This document shows, piece after piece, positions 36,015-45,525 of a stretch of DNA of 64,000 nt; the stretch's first letter is position 1; the number at the start of each line of letters is the position of its first letter. The notes under the pieces were generated by a model. That model was given only the letters and a program-made list of their open reading frames with translations. It was not told the DNA's origin and made no database searches. The stretch comes from Nocardia sp. BMG111209 (lineage in GTDB: Bacteria; Actinomycetota; Actinomycetes; Mycobacteriales; Mycobacteriaceae): the NCBI RefSeq assembly GCF_000381925.1, contig NZ_KB907309.1, forward strand, positions 1,364,001-1,428,000, written 5' to 3'. The translations under genes were made by a program, and so were the position numbers.

Positions 36015-36800
36015 TCAGGCGCCCTCGTACCGGATGGCCCCCGGCGGGGTCCCACCCGCGACCAGGCTCTCCACGGTGGCCTGGACCATCGCGCGCGATC
36101 CGCACACCAGCACCCGGTGGTGCAGCAGCGGGCCCATATCGCCGACCACGTCGGCGAGCGTCCCCTCCAGCATCTCGTTCACGTCGAATCCGATGTCGAC
36201 GCGGCAACTCTCGTACCATTCGTCGACCCACGACGGGTCGTAGGCGCTCTCCACCACCGGAATCACCGTCAGCCAGGGCAGTTCGCCGGCCAGCAGGTAC
36301 AACATGTCGGAGGCGTACAGATCGCGCGGCGACCGGCCACCGACGAACAGATGGGTGCGCGGCGGCTGTGGCCGGCGGGACAGGTCCAGCAGCAGCGAGC
36401 GCAGCGGCGCCAGCCCGGTACCGCCCGCGATCATCACCACATCGGTGGCCTCCGGCTCGACCGACAGCCATCCGTCCGGCGCCGCGATCCGCCACTGGTC
36501 ACCCGGCCGGGTATCGGCGACCATCGTCCCGCTGCACCAGCCGCCCGGTACGGTCCGCACATGGAATTCGAGCTTGCCGTCCAGCGAGGGTGGCAGCGCG
36601 GGTGACAACCGCCGCCGCAACCCGGGATGCTGCGGCATGGTGACCTCGACCGACTGCCCGGCGATGAACGGCACGTACTCGCCGATCAGCCGGATCACCG
36701 CCAGATCGTGCCGCACCCGGTGGTGCCCGACCACCGTCGCCGTCCACTCGGAGGCGGCGTGAACCGGGAATTCGCCGGTCTGGTCCGGGCCGATCGTCAC
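36015..36800 (-). CDS. Stand-alone FAD/NAD(P) reductase domain, flavohemoglobin-related
   Basis: The 261-residue protein has no globin part. It aligns with the reductase halves of its two neighbours: TVVGHHRVRHDLAVIRL, LRRRLSPALPPSLDGKLEFH, GGWCSGTMV, VMIAGGTGLAPLRSLLLDL and the HLFVGGRSPRDLYASDMLY segment. The motif at the FAD site is RRRLSPALP. It starts at GTG 36800 without a clear site. It may supply electrons to a separate globin or be a decayed copy; intact motifs favour a working enzyme. It is 37 bp downstream of the flavohemoglobin gene in the same direction, so probably co-transcribed. Confidence 0.85.
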   Translation of the reverse strand: MTIGPDQTGEFPVHAASEWTATVVGHHRVRHDLAVIRLIGEYVPFIAGQSVEVTMPQHPGLRRRLSPALPPSLDGKLEFHVRTVPGGWCSGTMVADTRPGDQWRIAAPDGWLSVEPEATDVVMIAGGTGLAPLRSLLLDLSRRPQPPRTHLFVGGRSPRDLYASDMLYLLAGELPWLTVIPVVESAYDPSWVDEWYESCRVDIGFDVNEMLEGTLADVVGDMGPLLHHRVLVCGSRAMVQATVESLVAGGTPPGAIRYEGA

Positions 36801-36837
36801 TGCTGCGTCCTCACCCTCGAAACGTCCGTCGCACCAC

Positions 36838-37998
36838 TCACACCGGGTCGGCGCTGATCGCGCGATCCGGGGTGCCGACCGCCATCAGGGCGCGCCGGGT
36901 ATCGGCGATCATGCGGGCGGAGCCGGAGATCTGGATCTGCCGATCCGCCCAGGCACCGAAGCTCGCGACCACGGCACCCAGATTACCGATCAGCCTGCGG
37001 TGCATACCGAACGGCGGGTCGACCGGGGGATAGGGATGCCACCACGGGTTGGATTCGTTCTCGCACACCGGGATCACGGTCAGCCACGGGTTGCTCAGCG
37101 ACAGCTGCCACATGTTCTCCACGTCGTACAGATCGCACGGATAGCGGCCGCCGATGAAGAAGTGCACGCGCGGATTCATCCCGCGCCGGCCCATCTCGAT
37201 CAATTGCGCACGCAGCGGGGCGATTCCGGTGCCGGAGCCGATCATCAGCACGTCCCGGCCGCTGTCCCGATCGACGTGCAGGCCGCCCAGCGGACCCGCG
37301 ATCAGCCACTTGTCGCCGACCTCGGTCTCGTTCACGACCGCCGGGCTCACCCAGCCGGTGCGCACCTTCCGGACGTGGAATTCGATCTCCCCGTAGGGAT
37401 TCGTGGGAATCGCCGGGGACAGGTAGCGCCACATCTTCGGCCGCTGCGGGATCGACACCGGCACATACTGTCCGGCCTGATAGGGGATCGGCGTCTCGGA
37501 CTGCAACCGCACGATGGCCAGATCGTCGAGTACCCGGCGGTGGCCGACCACCGTCGCCTCCCAATAGGGCTGCGACTTGTCGGAGTTGGCGCCGATCGCC
37601 ATCGAGGCGGAGATCAGGATGCAGACGTCGCGCCAGCCCTCCTCCAGCCCGCGGTGCCAGTACTCCGGGCCGTGGTAGGTGCGGAACGCGGCGAGCATGG
37701 CGCGACCGGCGGCATCGTAGTGCGCGGCCTGGACACCGTACTTCCGATGGTCGCGCGCCAATTGCTCGAGGAAACGCTGGGCACGATCCCAGTCCTCGAG
37801 ATGATCGATCACGAACTGGATCGCGGCGGTGAGCCGCTTGGCCTGCATATCCATCGTCGGCGCGAAGAGATCGCGCAGGCGAGGGTTCTCAGCGAACAGG
37901 TGACCGTAGAACGCGCTGATCAACCGCTCGGGCCCGTGCTCTGCCTCGACTATCGACCGGAAGTTGGCGCGGACCAGCGCTGCCGAACGCGCATCCAC
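36838..37998 (-). CDS. Flavohemoglobin family protein, paralogue
   Basis: The 386-residue protein has a globin domain with H84 in LARDHRKYGVQ and a reductase domain (MWRYLSPAIPTNPYGEIEFH, IGSGTGIAPLRAQLIEMG, HFFIGGRYPCDLYDVENMW). It parallels the plus-strand flavohemoglobin at 34795 throughout, which points to duplication, and they face each other around the reductase gene. GTG 37998 follows AAAGGGAG at a spacing of about 10. Heme and FAD binding are inferred from family; NO or lipid-peroxide chemistry cannot be separated from sequence. Confidence 0.9.
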   Translation of the reverse strand: MDARSAALVRANFRSIVEAEHGPERLISAFYGHLFAENPRLRDLFAPTMDMQAKRLTAAIQFVIDHLEDWDRAQRFLEQLARDHRKYGVQAAHYDAAGRAMLAAFRTYHGPEYWHRGLEEGWRDVCILISASMAIGANSDKSQPYWEATVVGHRRVLDDLAIVRLQSETPIPYQAGQYVPVSIPQRPKMWRYLSPAIPTNPYGEIEFHVRKVRTGWVSPAVVNETEVGDKWLIAGPLGGLHVDRDSGRDVLMIGSGTGIAPLRAQLIEMGRRGMNPRVHFFIGGRYPCDLYDVENMWQLSLSNPWLTVIPVCENESNPWWHPYPPVDPPFGMHRRLIGNLGAVVASFGAWADRQIQISGSARMIADTRRALMAVGTPDRAISADPV

Positions 37999-38096
37999 GA
38001 CGTCGAGCTCCCTTTCTTGCTGTATCTCCTCGGGGGACCGCCATGGGTCACGGCGTCCTTCGCGGTCAAGTATCCCCGAAGCTGTGTCTGATTGCC

Positions 38097-39032
38097 TCAG
38101 ATGACGAGTACGGTCTTGCCGCGCGCTCCGGTCGCGGTCAGCGCCTGTGCGGCATCGGTGAGGGGGCGGGTCGCGTCGATCGGCACGACGAGATCTCCTT
38201 CGGCGACCCGCCGGAGTAGTCGGCGTAGTTCCGGCGCCGCGCCGGTGGAGGTGAGATTTCCGCCCTTGAGGCCGTGGTCGTGCAGCGCCGCCTCGTCGGT
38301 GGCGAAGGTGGTGCTGTAGGCGGTGCCGCCCGGTCGCACCAGCGGGATCAGCGCGGCGAAGGCAGGCGGCGCGGAGATGAGGTCGAACAGCACGTCGACG
38401 CCGTCGGGACGGCCCGCGCGCACCTGCTCGGCCACCGGGCCGCGGGTGTAATCGATCACCTCGTCGGCGCCGAGCCGGATCATCCGGTCGGCGTCGTCGG
38501 GCCGCGCGGTGACGATCACCTGCACCTCGGCGGCGGCGGCCAGCTGGACCAGGAAGGAACCGACCCCGCCGGAGGCCCCGTTGATCAGCACCACCTGGCT
38601 CGGCACCAGCGCGGCGGCGTCCAGCAGATCCTGGGCGGCGAGCCCGGCGGTCGGCAGCGCGGCGGCCTGGATGCTGCCGACGGTGTCCGGCAGTTTCGCG
38701 ACGGTGCTGTCGGCGGGGATGGCGATGTACTCCGCGAAGGTGCCGTGGCCCAGCGGCGCGGCGACGGCCTTGCCCACCACCCGATCGCCGACCGCGAAAT
38801 CGGTGACGCCCTCGCCGACGGCGGTGACGATGCCGGCGCCGTCGGTGCCGGGGATCATCGGGAAATCGAAGGGCATCCGGCCGCGCAGCAGGCCGTCGAC
38901 GAGCTTGCGATCGTAGGGATTCACGCCGGCGGCTTCGAGGTGGATCTGGATCCGGCCCGGCCCGGCCGCCGGGACCGGCATCTCGGCGGGTTCGGGGGTG
39001 CCACCGAATTCCTGTACCACCATCGCGCGCAT
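38097..39032 (-). CDS. Zinc-independent quinone oxidoreductase (MDR family)
   Basis: The 311-residue medium-chain dehydrogenase/reductase from ATG 39032 (GGAG upstream) opens with MRAMVVQEFGG. It shows GVNPYDRKLVDGLLRG, GTDGAGIVTAVGEGVTDF, and the NADPH motif NGASGGVGSFLVQLA. No zinc-binding cysteines are present. Members reduce quinones or other activated alkenes with NADPH. It may be read with the downstream flavohemoglobin gene, 98 bp away. The exact substrate is unknown. Confidence 0.88.
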   Translation of the reverse strand: MRAMVVQEFGGTPEPAEMPVPAAGPGRIQIHLEAAGVNPYDRKLVDGLLRGRMPFDFPMIPGTDGAGIVTAVGEGVTDFAVGDRVVGKAVAAPLGHGTFAEYIAIPADSTVAKLPDTVGSIQAAALPTAGLAAQDLLDAAALVPSQVVLINGASGGVGSFLVQLAAAAEVQVIVTARPDDADRMIRLGADEVIDYTRGPVAEQVRAGRPDGVDVLFDLISAPPAFAALIPLVRPGGTAYSTTFATDEAALHDHGLKGGNLTSTGAAPELRRLLRRVAEGDLVVPIDATRPLTDAAQALTATGARGKTVLVI

Positions 39033-39226
39033 CTGGCGTGCTCCATTCGTCCGGGCGGTGCTGGGGCCAACGGGGTGACGCACATCCACAGGAAGTTCAC
39101 ACGAGCGGTTTCGGGTCATCGTAGGCGCGCCACCACGCACAACTACGCAATCGCGGCGTTCGAGGCGGTTCGTGGCGCGTAGCGTGGACGCCGGAACCTT
39201 GCGGTGAGCGCCGGAAATAGACCAAA

Positions 39227-39247
39227 CTTGAGCGGAACAGACTCAAC
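39227..39247. promoter_or_regulatory. HAIR operator for HspR, upstream of clpB
   Basis: CTTGAGC-N7-ACTCAAC matches the HAIR consensus at 12 of 14 fixed positions. It overlaps the -35 of the promoter listed next, so HspR binding would exclude RNA polymerase. clpB is a known HspR target in M. tuberculosis. Confidence 0.85.
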
Positions 39248-39260
39248 TAGTCGCGCGTTG
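39234..39260 (+). promoter_or_regulatory. SigH/SigE-type promoter of clpB
   Basis: GGAAC, 17 bp, CGTTG, the same pattern as before dnaK. It places the transcript start about 35-40 nt before the clpB start codon. The element lies within and beside the HAIR operator. Confidence 0.6.
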
Positions 39261-39304
39261 AACTGTCCAGAACCTGAAGTCTCATCACTCACAGGAAGGT
39301 GCCC

Positions 39305-41872
39305 GTGGACTCGTTCAATCCCACCACCAAGACCCAGGCGGCGTTGACCGCCGCATTGCAGGCCGCCTCGGCGGCCGGCAATCCGGAGATCCGGCCGGCG
39401 CACTTGCTGGTGGCGTTGCTGGATCAGACCGACGGCATCGCCGCCCCCCTGTTGAAGGCCGTCGCGGTGGATCCGGCAACGGTGCGCCGCGAGGCCCAGG
39501 ACATCGTGGAACGGCTGCCCCGCGCCAGCGGCGCCACCACCGCCCCGCAACTCGGCCGCGAATCGCTGGCCGCGGTCACGGCCGCGCAGCGACTGGCCAC
39601 CGAACTCGGTGACGACTACGTCTCCACCGAACATCTGGTGGTCGGCCTGGCCGCCGGCGACTCCGACGTCTCCCAGTTGCTGCTGAAGTACGGCGCCACC
39701 GCCGACGCGCTGCGCGAGGCGTTCACCACCGTGCGCGGCAATGCCCGCGTCACCTCGCCGGATCCGGAGGGCAGCTACCAGGCGCTGGAGAAGTACTCCA
39801 CCGATCTCACCGAGGCCGCCCGCGAGGGCAAACTCGATCCGGTCATCGGCCGCGACACCGAGATCCGGCGCGTGGTGCAGGTGCTGTCCCGGCGCACCAA
39901 GAACAATCCGGTGCTGATCGGCGAGCCCGGTGTCGGCAAGACCGCCATCGTGGAGGGCCTGGCCCAGCGCATCATCGCGGGCGATGTGCCGGAATCGCTG
40001 CGCGGCAAGCGCCTGATCTCGCTGGATCTCGGCGCGATGGTCGCCGGTGCGAAGTACCGCGGCGAATTCGAGGAGCGGCTGAAGGCGGTGCTGGAGGAGA
40101 TCAAGTCCAGCGCCGGGCAGATCGTCACCTTCATCGACGAGTTGCACACCATCGTCGGCGCCGGCGCCACCGGCGAATCCGCGATGGACGCGGGCAACAT
40201 GATCAAGCCGATGCTGGCCCGTGGCGAGCTACGCCTGGTCGGCGCGACCACGCTGGACGAGTACCGGCAGCACATCGAGAAGGATCCGGCGCTGGAGCGG
40301 CGGTTCCAGCAGGTGCTGGTCGGCGAGCCGTCGGTGGAGGACACCATCGGCATCCTGCGCGGCCTCAAGGAGCGCTACGAGGTGCACCACGGCGTCCGGA
40401 TCACCGACTCCGCGCTGGTGGCGGCGGCCACGCTGTCCGACCGCTACATCACCTCGCGATTCCTGCCGGACAAGGCCATCGACCTCGTCGACGAGTCCGC
40501 CTCGCGGCTGCGCATGGAGATCGACTCCCGTCCGGTCGAGATCGACCAGGTCGAACGCGCGGTGCGGCGCCTGGAGATCGAGGAGATGGCCCTCGAGAAG
40601 GAGACCGACGCGGCCTCCAAACAGCGGCTCGAGAAGTTGCGCCAGGAACTGGCCGACGATCGCGAGAAGCTGAACCAGCTGATGGCCCGCTGGCAGAACG
40701 AGAAGCAGGCCATCGACGCGGTGCGCGGTATCAAGGAGCAACTGGAGGCGCTGAAGGGCGAATCCGAACGCGCCGAGCGCGACGGCGATCTGGGCAAGGC
40801 CGCCGAATTACGCTACGGCCGCATCCCGCAGCTGGAGAAGCAGTTGGCCGAGGCCGAGCGGAAGGCCGGTACCGCCGGTGGTTCCGCCGACGCCGAGATG
40901 ATGCTGCAGGAGGAGGTCGGCCCCAACGACATCGCCGAGGTGGTGGCGGCGTGGACCGGCATCCCGGTCGGCCGGATGCTCGAGGGTGAGACCCGCAAAC
41001 TGCTGCGTATGGAGGAGGAACTCGGCAAGCGCGTGGTCGGCCAGACCGAGGCGGTCACCGCCGTCTCCGACGCGGTCCGCCGGGCCCGCGCGGGCGTCGC
41101 CGATCCGAACCGGCCCACCGGCTCGTTCATGTTCGTCGGCCCCACCGGCGTCGGTAAGACCGAACTCGCGAAGGCGTTGGCGGACTTCCTGTTCGACGAC
41201 GAGCGGGCGATGATCCGGATCGATATGAGCGAGTACTCCGAGAAGCATTCGGTGGCCCGCCTGGTCGGCGCCCCGCCCGGATATGTCGGCTACGACCAGG
41301 GCGGTCAGCTGACCGAGGCGGTGCGGCGGCGGCCGTACACGGTGGTGCTGTTCGACGAGATCGAGAAGGCGCACCCGGACGTGTTCGACATCCTGCTGCA
41401 GGTGCTCGACGAGGGCCGGTTGACCGACGGCCAGGGCCGCACGGTCGACTTCCGCAACGCGATCCTCATCCTGACGTCCAACCTGGGCGCCGGTGGTGAC
41501 AAGGAGCATGTGCTCAACGCGGTCCGCTCGGCCTTCAAGCCGGAATTCCTCAACCGCCTCGACGATGTGGTCATGTTCCACCTGCTGAACGAGGAACAGC
41601 TGGAACACATCGTCGACATCCAGCTGGCGCAGTTGCAGAAGCGGCTGTCCCAGCGCCGGCTGAAGCTGGATGTTACCGACGCGGCGCGGTTCTGGCTGGC
41701 GGTCCGTGGATACGACCCCGTCTACGGGGCCCGGCCGTTGCGCCGTCTGATCCAGCAGGCGATCGGCGATTCGCTGGCGAAGGAACTGCTGGCCGGCGAG
41801 GTCACCGACGGGGATGTGGTGAAGGTCAATGTCACCCCCGACGGCGACGGACTGCTGGTCGGACGCGCCTGA
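39305..41872 (+). CDS. clpB: Disaggregase ClpB
   Basis: ClpB is a hexameric AAA+ machine that with DnaK/DnaJ/GrpE pulls proteins out of aggregates. GTG 39305 (AGGAAGG upstream) gives [20 protein letters not shown], as in mycobacterial ClpB; the GTG at 39299 is two codons earlier. Order: N-domain (1-150), AAA-1 with Walker A GEPGVGKT, the coiled-coil middle domain (about 400-530), AAA-2 with Walker A GPTGVGKT, and the ClpB C-terminal segment. 855 residues, as usual. It is transcribed alone, under HspR and probably SigH control. Confidence 0.98.
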   Translation: MDSFNPTTKTQAALTAALQAASAAGNPEIRPAHLLVALLDQTDGIAAPLLKAVAVDPATVRREAQDIVERLPRASGATTAPQLGRESLAAVTAAQRLATELGDDYVSTEHLVVGLAAGDSDVSQLLLKYGATADALREAFTTVRGNARVTSPDPEGSYQALEKYSTDLTEAAREGKLDPVIGRDTEIRRVVQVLSRRTKNNPVLIGEPGVGKTAIVEGLAQRIIAGDVPESLRGKRLISLDLGAMVAGAKYRGEFEERLKAVLEEIKSSAGQIVTFIDELHTIVGAGATGESAMDAGNMIKPMLARGELRLVGATTLDEYRQHIEKDPALERRFQQVLVGEPSVEDTIGILRGLKERYEVHHGVRITDSALVAAATLSDRYITSRFLPDKAIDLVDESASRLRMEIDSRPVEIDQVERAVRRLEIEEMALEKETDAASKQRLEKLRQELADDREKLNQLMARWQNEKQAIDAVRGIKEQLEALKGESERAERDGDLGKAAELRYGRIPQLEKQLAEAERKAGTAGGSADAEMMLQEEVGPNDIAEVVAAWTGIPVGRMLEGETRKLLRMEEELGKRVVGQTEAVTAVSDAVRRARAGVADPNRPTGSFMFVGPTGVGKTELAKALADFLFDDERAMIRIDMSEYSEKHSVARLVGAPPGYVGYDQGGQLTEAVRRRPYTVVLFDEIEKAHPDVFDILLQVLDEGRLTDGQGRTVDFRNAILILTSNLGAGGDKEHVLNAVRSAFKPEFLNRLDDVVMFHLLNEEQLEHIVDIQLAQLQKRLSQRRLKLDVTDAARFWLAVRGYDPVYGARPLRRLIQQAIGDSLAKELLAGEVTDGDVVKVNVTPDGDGLLVGRA

Positions 41873-41944
41873 TCCGGCCGCGAACGGGCCACGGTTGCGC
41901 CGACCCGGACCGTCACCGCGCGCGGTGCGCTTACGCTGGGTGGC

Positions 41945-42751
41945 ATGACCAGTCCGCGTGATCCGTGGCAGCGGCCGGATTCCTCCGGCGCCCCGACCGA
42001 ACGGGTCGGGGCGCCGGAGTCGTCCCGGCCGCGCGAGCTGCACACGTCGGAGTTCGCGGCGGCCTACGGCCAGGGTTCGGATCCGACGACGTCCTACCGG
42101 TATTTCGACGAGCCCCCCGGGCCCGGCGCGACCCGGGAACTGCCCCACTACGACAACCAATGGGGCACAACCGAATACACCACCCCGCCGCAATACGGCC
42201 AGGATCCCTACGCCTACGGCCAACCGTGGCAGGGGGATCCGCAGCACCCCGGCCCCTACGGCCCCACCGGCCTCCTGCGCCACCCCCGCAAGCGCCGCAC
42301 CGGCCTGTGGTTCGGTATCGGCCTGGCGGTGTTCGTCCTGGTGGTACTGGGCGGCATCGCCGCCGGCCTGCTACTGGCCGGCCGGGACAATTCCACCCCC
42401 AGCGCCTCCGGCGGAACCACCCACCAGGTACCCACCGCCGAGCCGCTACCCGGTACCTCCGGCGAACCGCTACCCGGCCTGCCCCCGCTACCCGGACTCG
42501 GCGGCGACCTGGACAGCCTCGGCGCCACGATGGGCACGATCGATACCAACGACGGCGCCACCCTCACCCTGCAATCCCTCGGCGGCGCGATGGTCACCGT
42601 GCACACCGACGACAAGACCCAGGTGATCGCCCTCGGCGGCGGCAAACTCACCGACCTGCACGCCGGCGACATGGTCGTGGTCCAGGGCGACAAGTCTCCC
42701 GACGGCACCATCCAGGCCAAACTGATCATCGGCGCCGCCCTGGCCAGGTAA
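41945..42751 (+). CDS. Membrane protein with C-terminal DUF5666-like domain
   Basis: The 268-residue protein has a disordered Pro/Gly/Tyr-rich N-terminal part (1-118, cytosolic), one membrane helix (TGLWFGIGLAVFVLVVLGGI), a Pro/Ser linker and a C-terminal small beta domain (GTIDTNDGATLTLQ, VTVHTDDKTQVIALGG, LHAGDMVVVQGDK). The latter resembles DUF5666-type domains that occur outside the cell. Function unknown. It sits 72 bp after clpB in the same direction. Confidence 0.75.
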   Translation: MTSPRDPWQRPDSSGAPTERVGAPESSRPRELHTSEFAAAYGQGSDPTTSYRYFDEPPGPGATRELPHYDNQWGTTEYTTPPQYGQDPYAYGQPWQGDPQHPGPYGPTGLLRHPRKRRTGLWFGIGLAVFVLVVLGGIAAGLLLAGRDNSTPSASGGTTHQVPTAEPLPGTSGEPLPGLPPLPGLGGDLDSLGATMGTIDTNDGATLTLQSLGGAMVTVHTDDKTQVIALGGGKLTDLHAGDMVVVQGDKSPDGTIQAKLIIGAALAR

Positions 42752-42897
42752 TCGGCGTCCGCTGCGCTCCGGTCCGGGACAACCGAATGATCGGCGTTGT
42801 GTTCCGAGACAGCGGTGGATGTGCGCGACACCAGAACACGCCGTCGGAAGCGGTCGCCATCAACACCGTCACGGGTGGGGAACTAGACTTGCGGACG

Positions 42898-43971
42898 ATG
42901 ACGGCAGCAATCTGGTTCGGGCTCGCGGCGGTCGCACTCGTGGGTGCGATCGTGCTGCTGTATTTCGACCGGGTCCAGCGGCAGCGGACCGGTCATGTAC
43001 GGCAGGTCTGGGCGAAATCCCAAGGCTATACGTATGTGTCGGTCGAACCCTCGCTGGCGGCGAACTGGCACCGCGGGGCGATGACGAAACTCGGCTATCT
43101 GTCCGCGGTGGACGTGGTCTCCGGAAATCGCAAGGGCGAGAAGTTCGTCCTGTTCGATCTGGAGGATTCCGCGACCATGGTCGCGGTGCGGCGGCAGATC
43201 GGGTCGGACATCGATATCGACCTGCGCTCCAAGACGGCGGCTCCGCCGAAGGACCACGATCTGGAGTTGCTCGGCGCGATCGGCGACCGGGTGGTGTTCG
43301 CCACCAACCCGGATGTCGCCCGGCACGCGGTCGATCAGCGCATGGTCGCATTCATCGAGAGTCTGCCGGATACCGTGCAGCAGTTGTGGAGTGAGGGCAA
43401 CTGGACGCTGGGCATGCTGCCGGTCGGCAGCGGCCCGCGCGATTGGGAGACCGCCATCGACGCGGTGCTGCGCCTGTCCGGCCTGCTGCACGTGCTGCCG
43501 CCGGTGGTGGATCGCGGCCGATCGCCCGAGGAAGAGGACTACGACTCGGACGACCGTGACGACTTCGACCGCGACGATTACGAGCGCGACGACTTCGACG
43601 GCGACGACTACGAATCCGATCCCCGCGAGTCCGTTCGCTACGCCGCCGAGGACGACGAGTTCGAGCGCGACGAGTACGACGACCGGGACGACGCCGAACC
43701 GGCCGCTCGGTTCGACCGCGACGGCGACTACGCCCCGCTGCTCGACGACATCGCGGGCGAATCCGAGGCGCGGCCGTCGCGTCGGCCGGCGCTGGCCATC
43801 GTCCCGGATCCGCGCGATCGGGTCCGGCGCACCTGGTCCGCCGACGAGGACCGGCCCGGGGACGCCGAGCCGGCTCGATCCGGCGACGAGGACGAGTTGG
43901 ATTCGTCCGAACGCCCGGGTGGTCCGTTCCATCCCGGGTTCCGGCCCTATCAAGGCCCCGCACCCCGCTGA
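42898..43971 (+). CDS. Membrane-anchored protein with acidic repeat tail
   Basis: ATG 42898 opens with a membrane helix (MTAAIWFGLAAVALVGAIVL). A soluble domain of about 190 residues follows (VRQVWAKSQGYTYVSVEPSL, KGEKFVLFDLEDSATMVAVR). The last 150 residues are extremely acidic and contain tandem short units of the form RDDYE/RDDFD, then a Pro/Arg-rich end. M. tuberculosis has a one-helix protein (Rv0383c) between pyrE and clpB, and the position here is equivalent. No enzymatic motif seen. The function is unknown. Confidence 0.78.
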   Translation: MTAAIWFGLAAVALVGAIVLLYFDRVQRQRTGHVRQVWAKSQGYTYVSVEPSLAANWHRGAMTKLGYLSAVDVVSGNRKGEKFVLFDLEDSATMVAVRRQIGSDIDIDLRSKTAAPPKDHDLELLGAIGDRVVFATNPDVARHAVDQRMVAFIESLPDTVQQLWSEGNWTLGMLPVGSGPRDWETAIDAVLRLSGLLHVLPPVVDRGRSPEEEDYDSDDRDDFDRDDYERDDFDGDDYESDPRESVRYAAEDDEFERDEYDDRDDAEPAARFDRDGDYAPLLDDIAGESEARPSRRPALAIVPDPRDRVRRTWSADEDRPGDAEPARSGDEDELDSSERPGGPFHPGFRPYQGPAPR

Positions 43972-44067
43972 CGGGTACGGGATGACGACCCGCACGACCG
44001 GCGGGCGCGGAGGCGGCAGCGCGCCACGACCATGCGACATCCCGGTCGTGCGCGAAAGGATCCGAGC

Positions 44068-44898
44068 ATGACCGATTCCTCCGATTCGCCGGGCGCCGAC
44101 GAGGTCGTCCGCCTGCCCGGCGCGACCCGCCCCGTAGCCCTGGTCACCGGACCCACCTCCGGTATCGGCCGGGGCTACGCCGTGCGGCTGGCCGCGCTCG
44201 GCTACGACCTGGTGCTGGTCGCCCGCGACGAGCCCCGATTACAGGCCCTCGCCGACGAGGTGCGCACCCGGTTCGGCACCCGATCCGAGGTGCTGCCCGC
44301 CGATCTGGCCGTCGCCGCCGACCGCGACCGGGTGGCCGAACGAGCCGGCGCCGGCGTCCAATTCCTGGTGAACAACGCCGGATTCGGGCTCGACGGCGAA
44401 TTCTGGAGCGTCGACCCGGACCGCCTGCAGGCGCAGCTGGACGTCAACGTCACCGCGGTGCTCCGGCTGACCCGCGCCGCGCTGCCGCCGATGATCGCGG
44501 CGGCCCGGGGCACCGTGGTCAACGTGGCCAGTGTGGCCGGTCTGGTGCCCGGTCGCGGATCGACGTATTCGGCCTCGAAGGCGTACGTCATATCCTTTAC
44601 CGAGGGACTGGCCGGGGGACTGGTCGGAACCGGTGTTCGGGTGCAGGCACTGTGCCCCGGTTTCGTACGCACCGAATTCCACGAGCGGGCCGGCATCGCG
44701 ATGCAATCGCTGCCGAAACGGATGTGGCTGGACGTCGACCGGGTCGTGGCCGGCTCCCTGCACGATCTGGACAAGGACCGGGTGATCAGCGTGCCCGGGG
44801 CGCAGTACAAGCTGCTCACCACGGTCGCCGGTATGATTCCGCGCCCGGTGGTGGGCCGCCTGAATCGAGGCTTGTTCAACGCACGCGGAAGGACGTAA
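44068..44898 (+). CDS. Short-chain dehydrogenase/reductase
   Basis: The 276-residue classical SDR has the cofactor motif [19 protein letters not shown] in [11 protein letters not shown], catalytic Ser in VASVAG, and YxxxK in STYSASKAY. The sequence RNDE-like [14 protein letters not shown] after the second strand suggests NADP(H). ATG 44068 follows AAAGGA. It precedes pyrE by 9 bp in the same direction, hence is likely co-transcribed with it. The substrate is unknown; related mycolate-type reductases in mycobacteria share the general layout. Confidence 0.88.
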   Translation: MTDSSDSPGADEVVRLPGATRPVALVTGPTSGIGRGYAVRLAALGYDLVLVARDEPRLQALADEVRTRFGTRSEVLPADLAVAADRDRVAERAGAGVQFLVNNAGFGLDGEFWSVDPDRLQAQLDVNVTAVLRLTRAALPPMIAAARGTVVNVASVAGLVPGRGSTYSASKAYVISFTEGLAGGLVGTGVRVQALCPGFVRTEFHERAGIAMQSLPKRMWLDVDRVVAGSLHDLDKDRVISVPGAQYKLLTTVAGMIPRPVVGRLNRGLFNARGRT

Positions 44899-44907
44899 CC
44901 GGTAAAG

Positions 44908-45453
44908 ATGATCGAATCGACCGCCGATCGGGACAGATTGGCCGAGCTCGTGCGCGAGCTCGCCGTGGTGCACGGCCGGGTGACGCTGTCGTCCGGCAAG
45001 GAGGCCGACTACTACGTCGACCTACGCCGGGCCACCCTGCATCATCAGGCCGGGCCGTTGATCGGCGCACTGCTACGCGAGCTGGTCGCCGACTGGGAGT
45101 TCGACGCCGTCGGCGGCCTGACGATGGGAGCGGATCCGGTGGCGCTGGCGATGCTGCACACGCCGGGCCGCCCGCTGGACGCGTTCGTGGTGCGCAAGGC
45201 CGCCAAGACCCATGGCATGCAACGGCAGATCGAGGGCCCGGACATCGTGGGCAAACGGGTGCTGGTGGTGGAGGACACCACCACGACCGGCAACTCGCCG
45301 CTCACCGCGGTGCGGGCGTTGCGGGAGGCCGGCGCTACGGTGGTGGGCGTCGCGACCGTGGTCGACCGGGAGACCGGCGCCGACCGGGTGATCGCCGCCG
45401 AGGGGCTCGAGTACCGGTCCATCCTCGGCCTGAAGGATCTGGCATTGGGATGA
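44908..45453 (+). CDS. pyrE: Orotate phosphoribosyltransferase
   Basis: PyrE makes orotidine 5'-phosphate from orotate and PRPP in de novo pyrimidine synthesis. The 181-residue protein shows LSSGKEADYYVDLRRATLHH, TMGADPVALAM and the PRPP loop VLVVEDTTTTGNS (residues 118-130). Length matches mycobacterial PyrE. The upstream site is GGTAAAG. It forms an operon with the SDR gene. Confidence 0.96.
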   Translation: MIESTADRDRLAELVRELAVVHGRVTLSSGKEADYYVDLRRATLHHQAGPLIGALLRELVADWEFDAVGGLTMGADPVALAMLHTPGRPLDAFVVRKAAKTHGMQRQIEGPDIVGKRVLVVEDTTTTGNSPLTAVRALREAGATVVGVATVVDRETGADRVIAAEGLEYRSILGLKDLALG

Positions 45454-45525
45454 CCGTCCGGTGGGTTAGCCTGGAGTCCGATTTCGAGAACTGCGAGTAA
45501 CGGTGAAGGGTCGTGTGAGTCGCCC

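Noticed and set aside
41965..42897. N-terminal extension of the gene starting at 42898
   Set aside because: The frame is open from 41965, but that part overlaps the DUF5666-like gene in another frame. The membrane helix and conserved part begin at ATG 42898.
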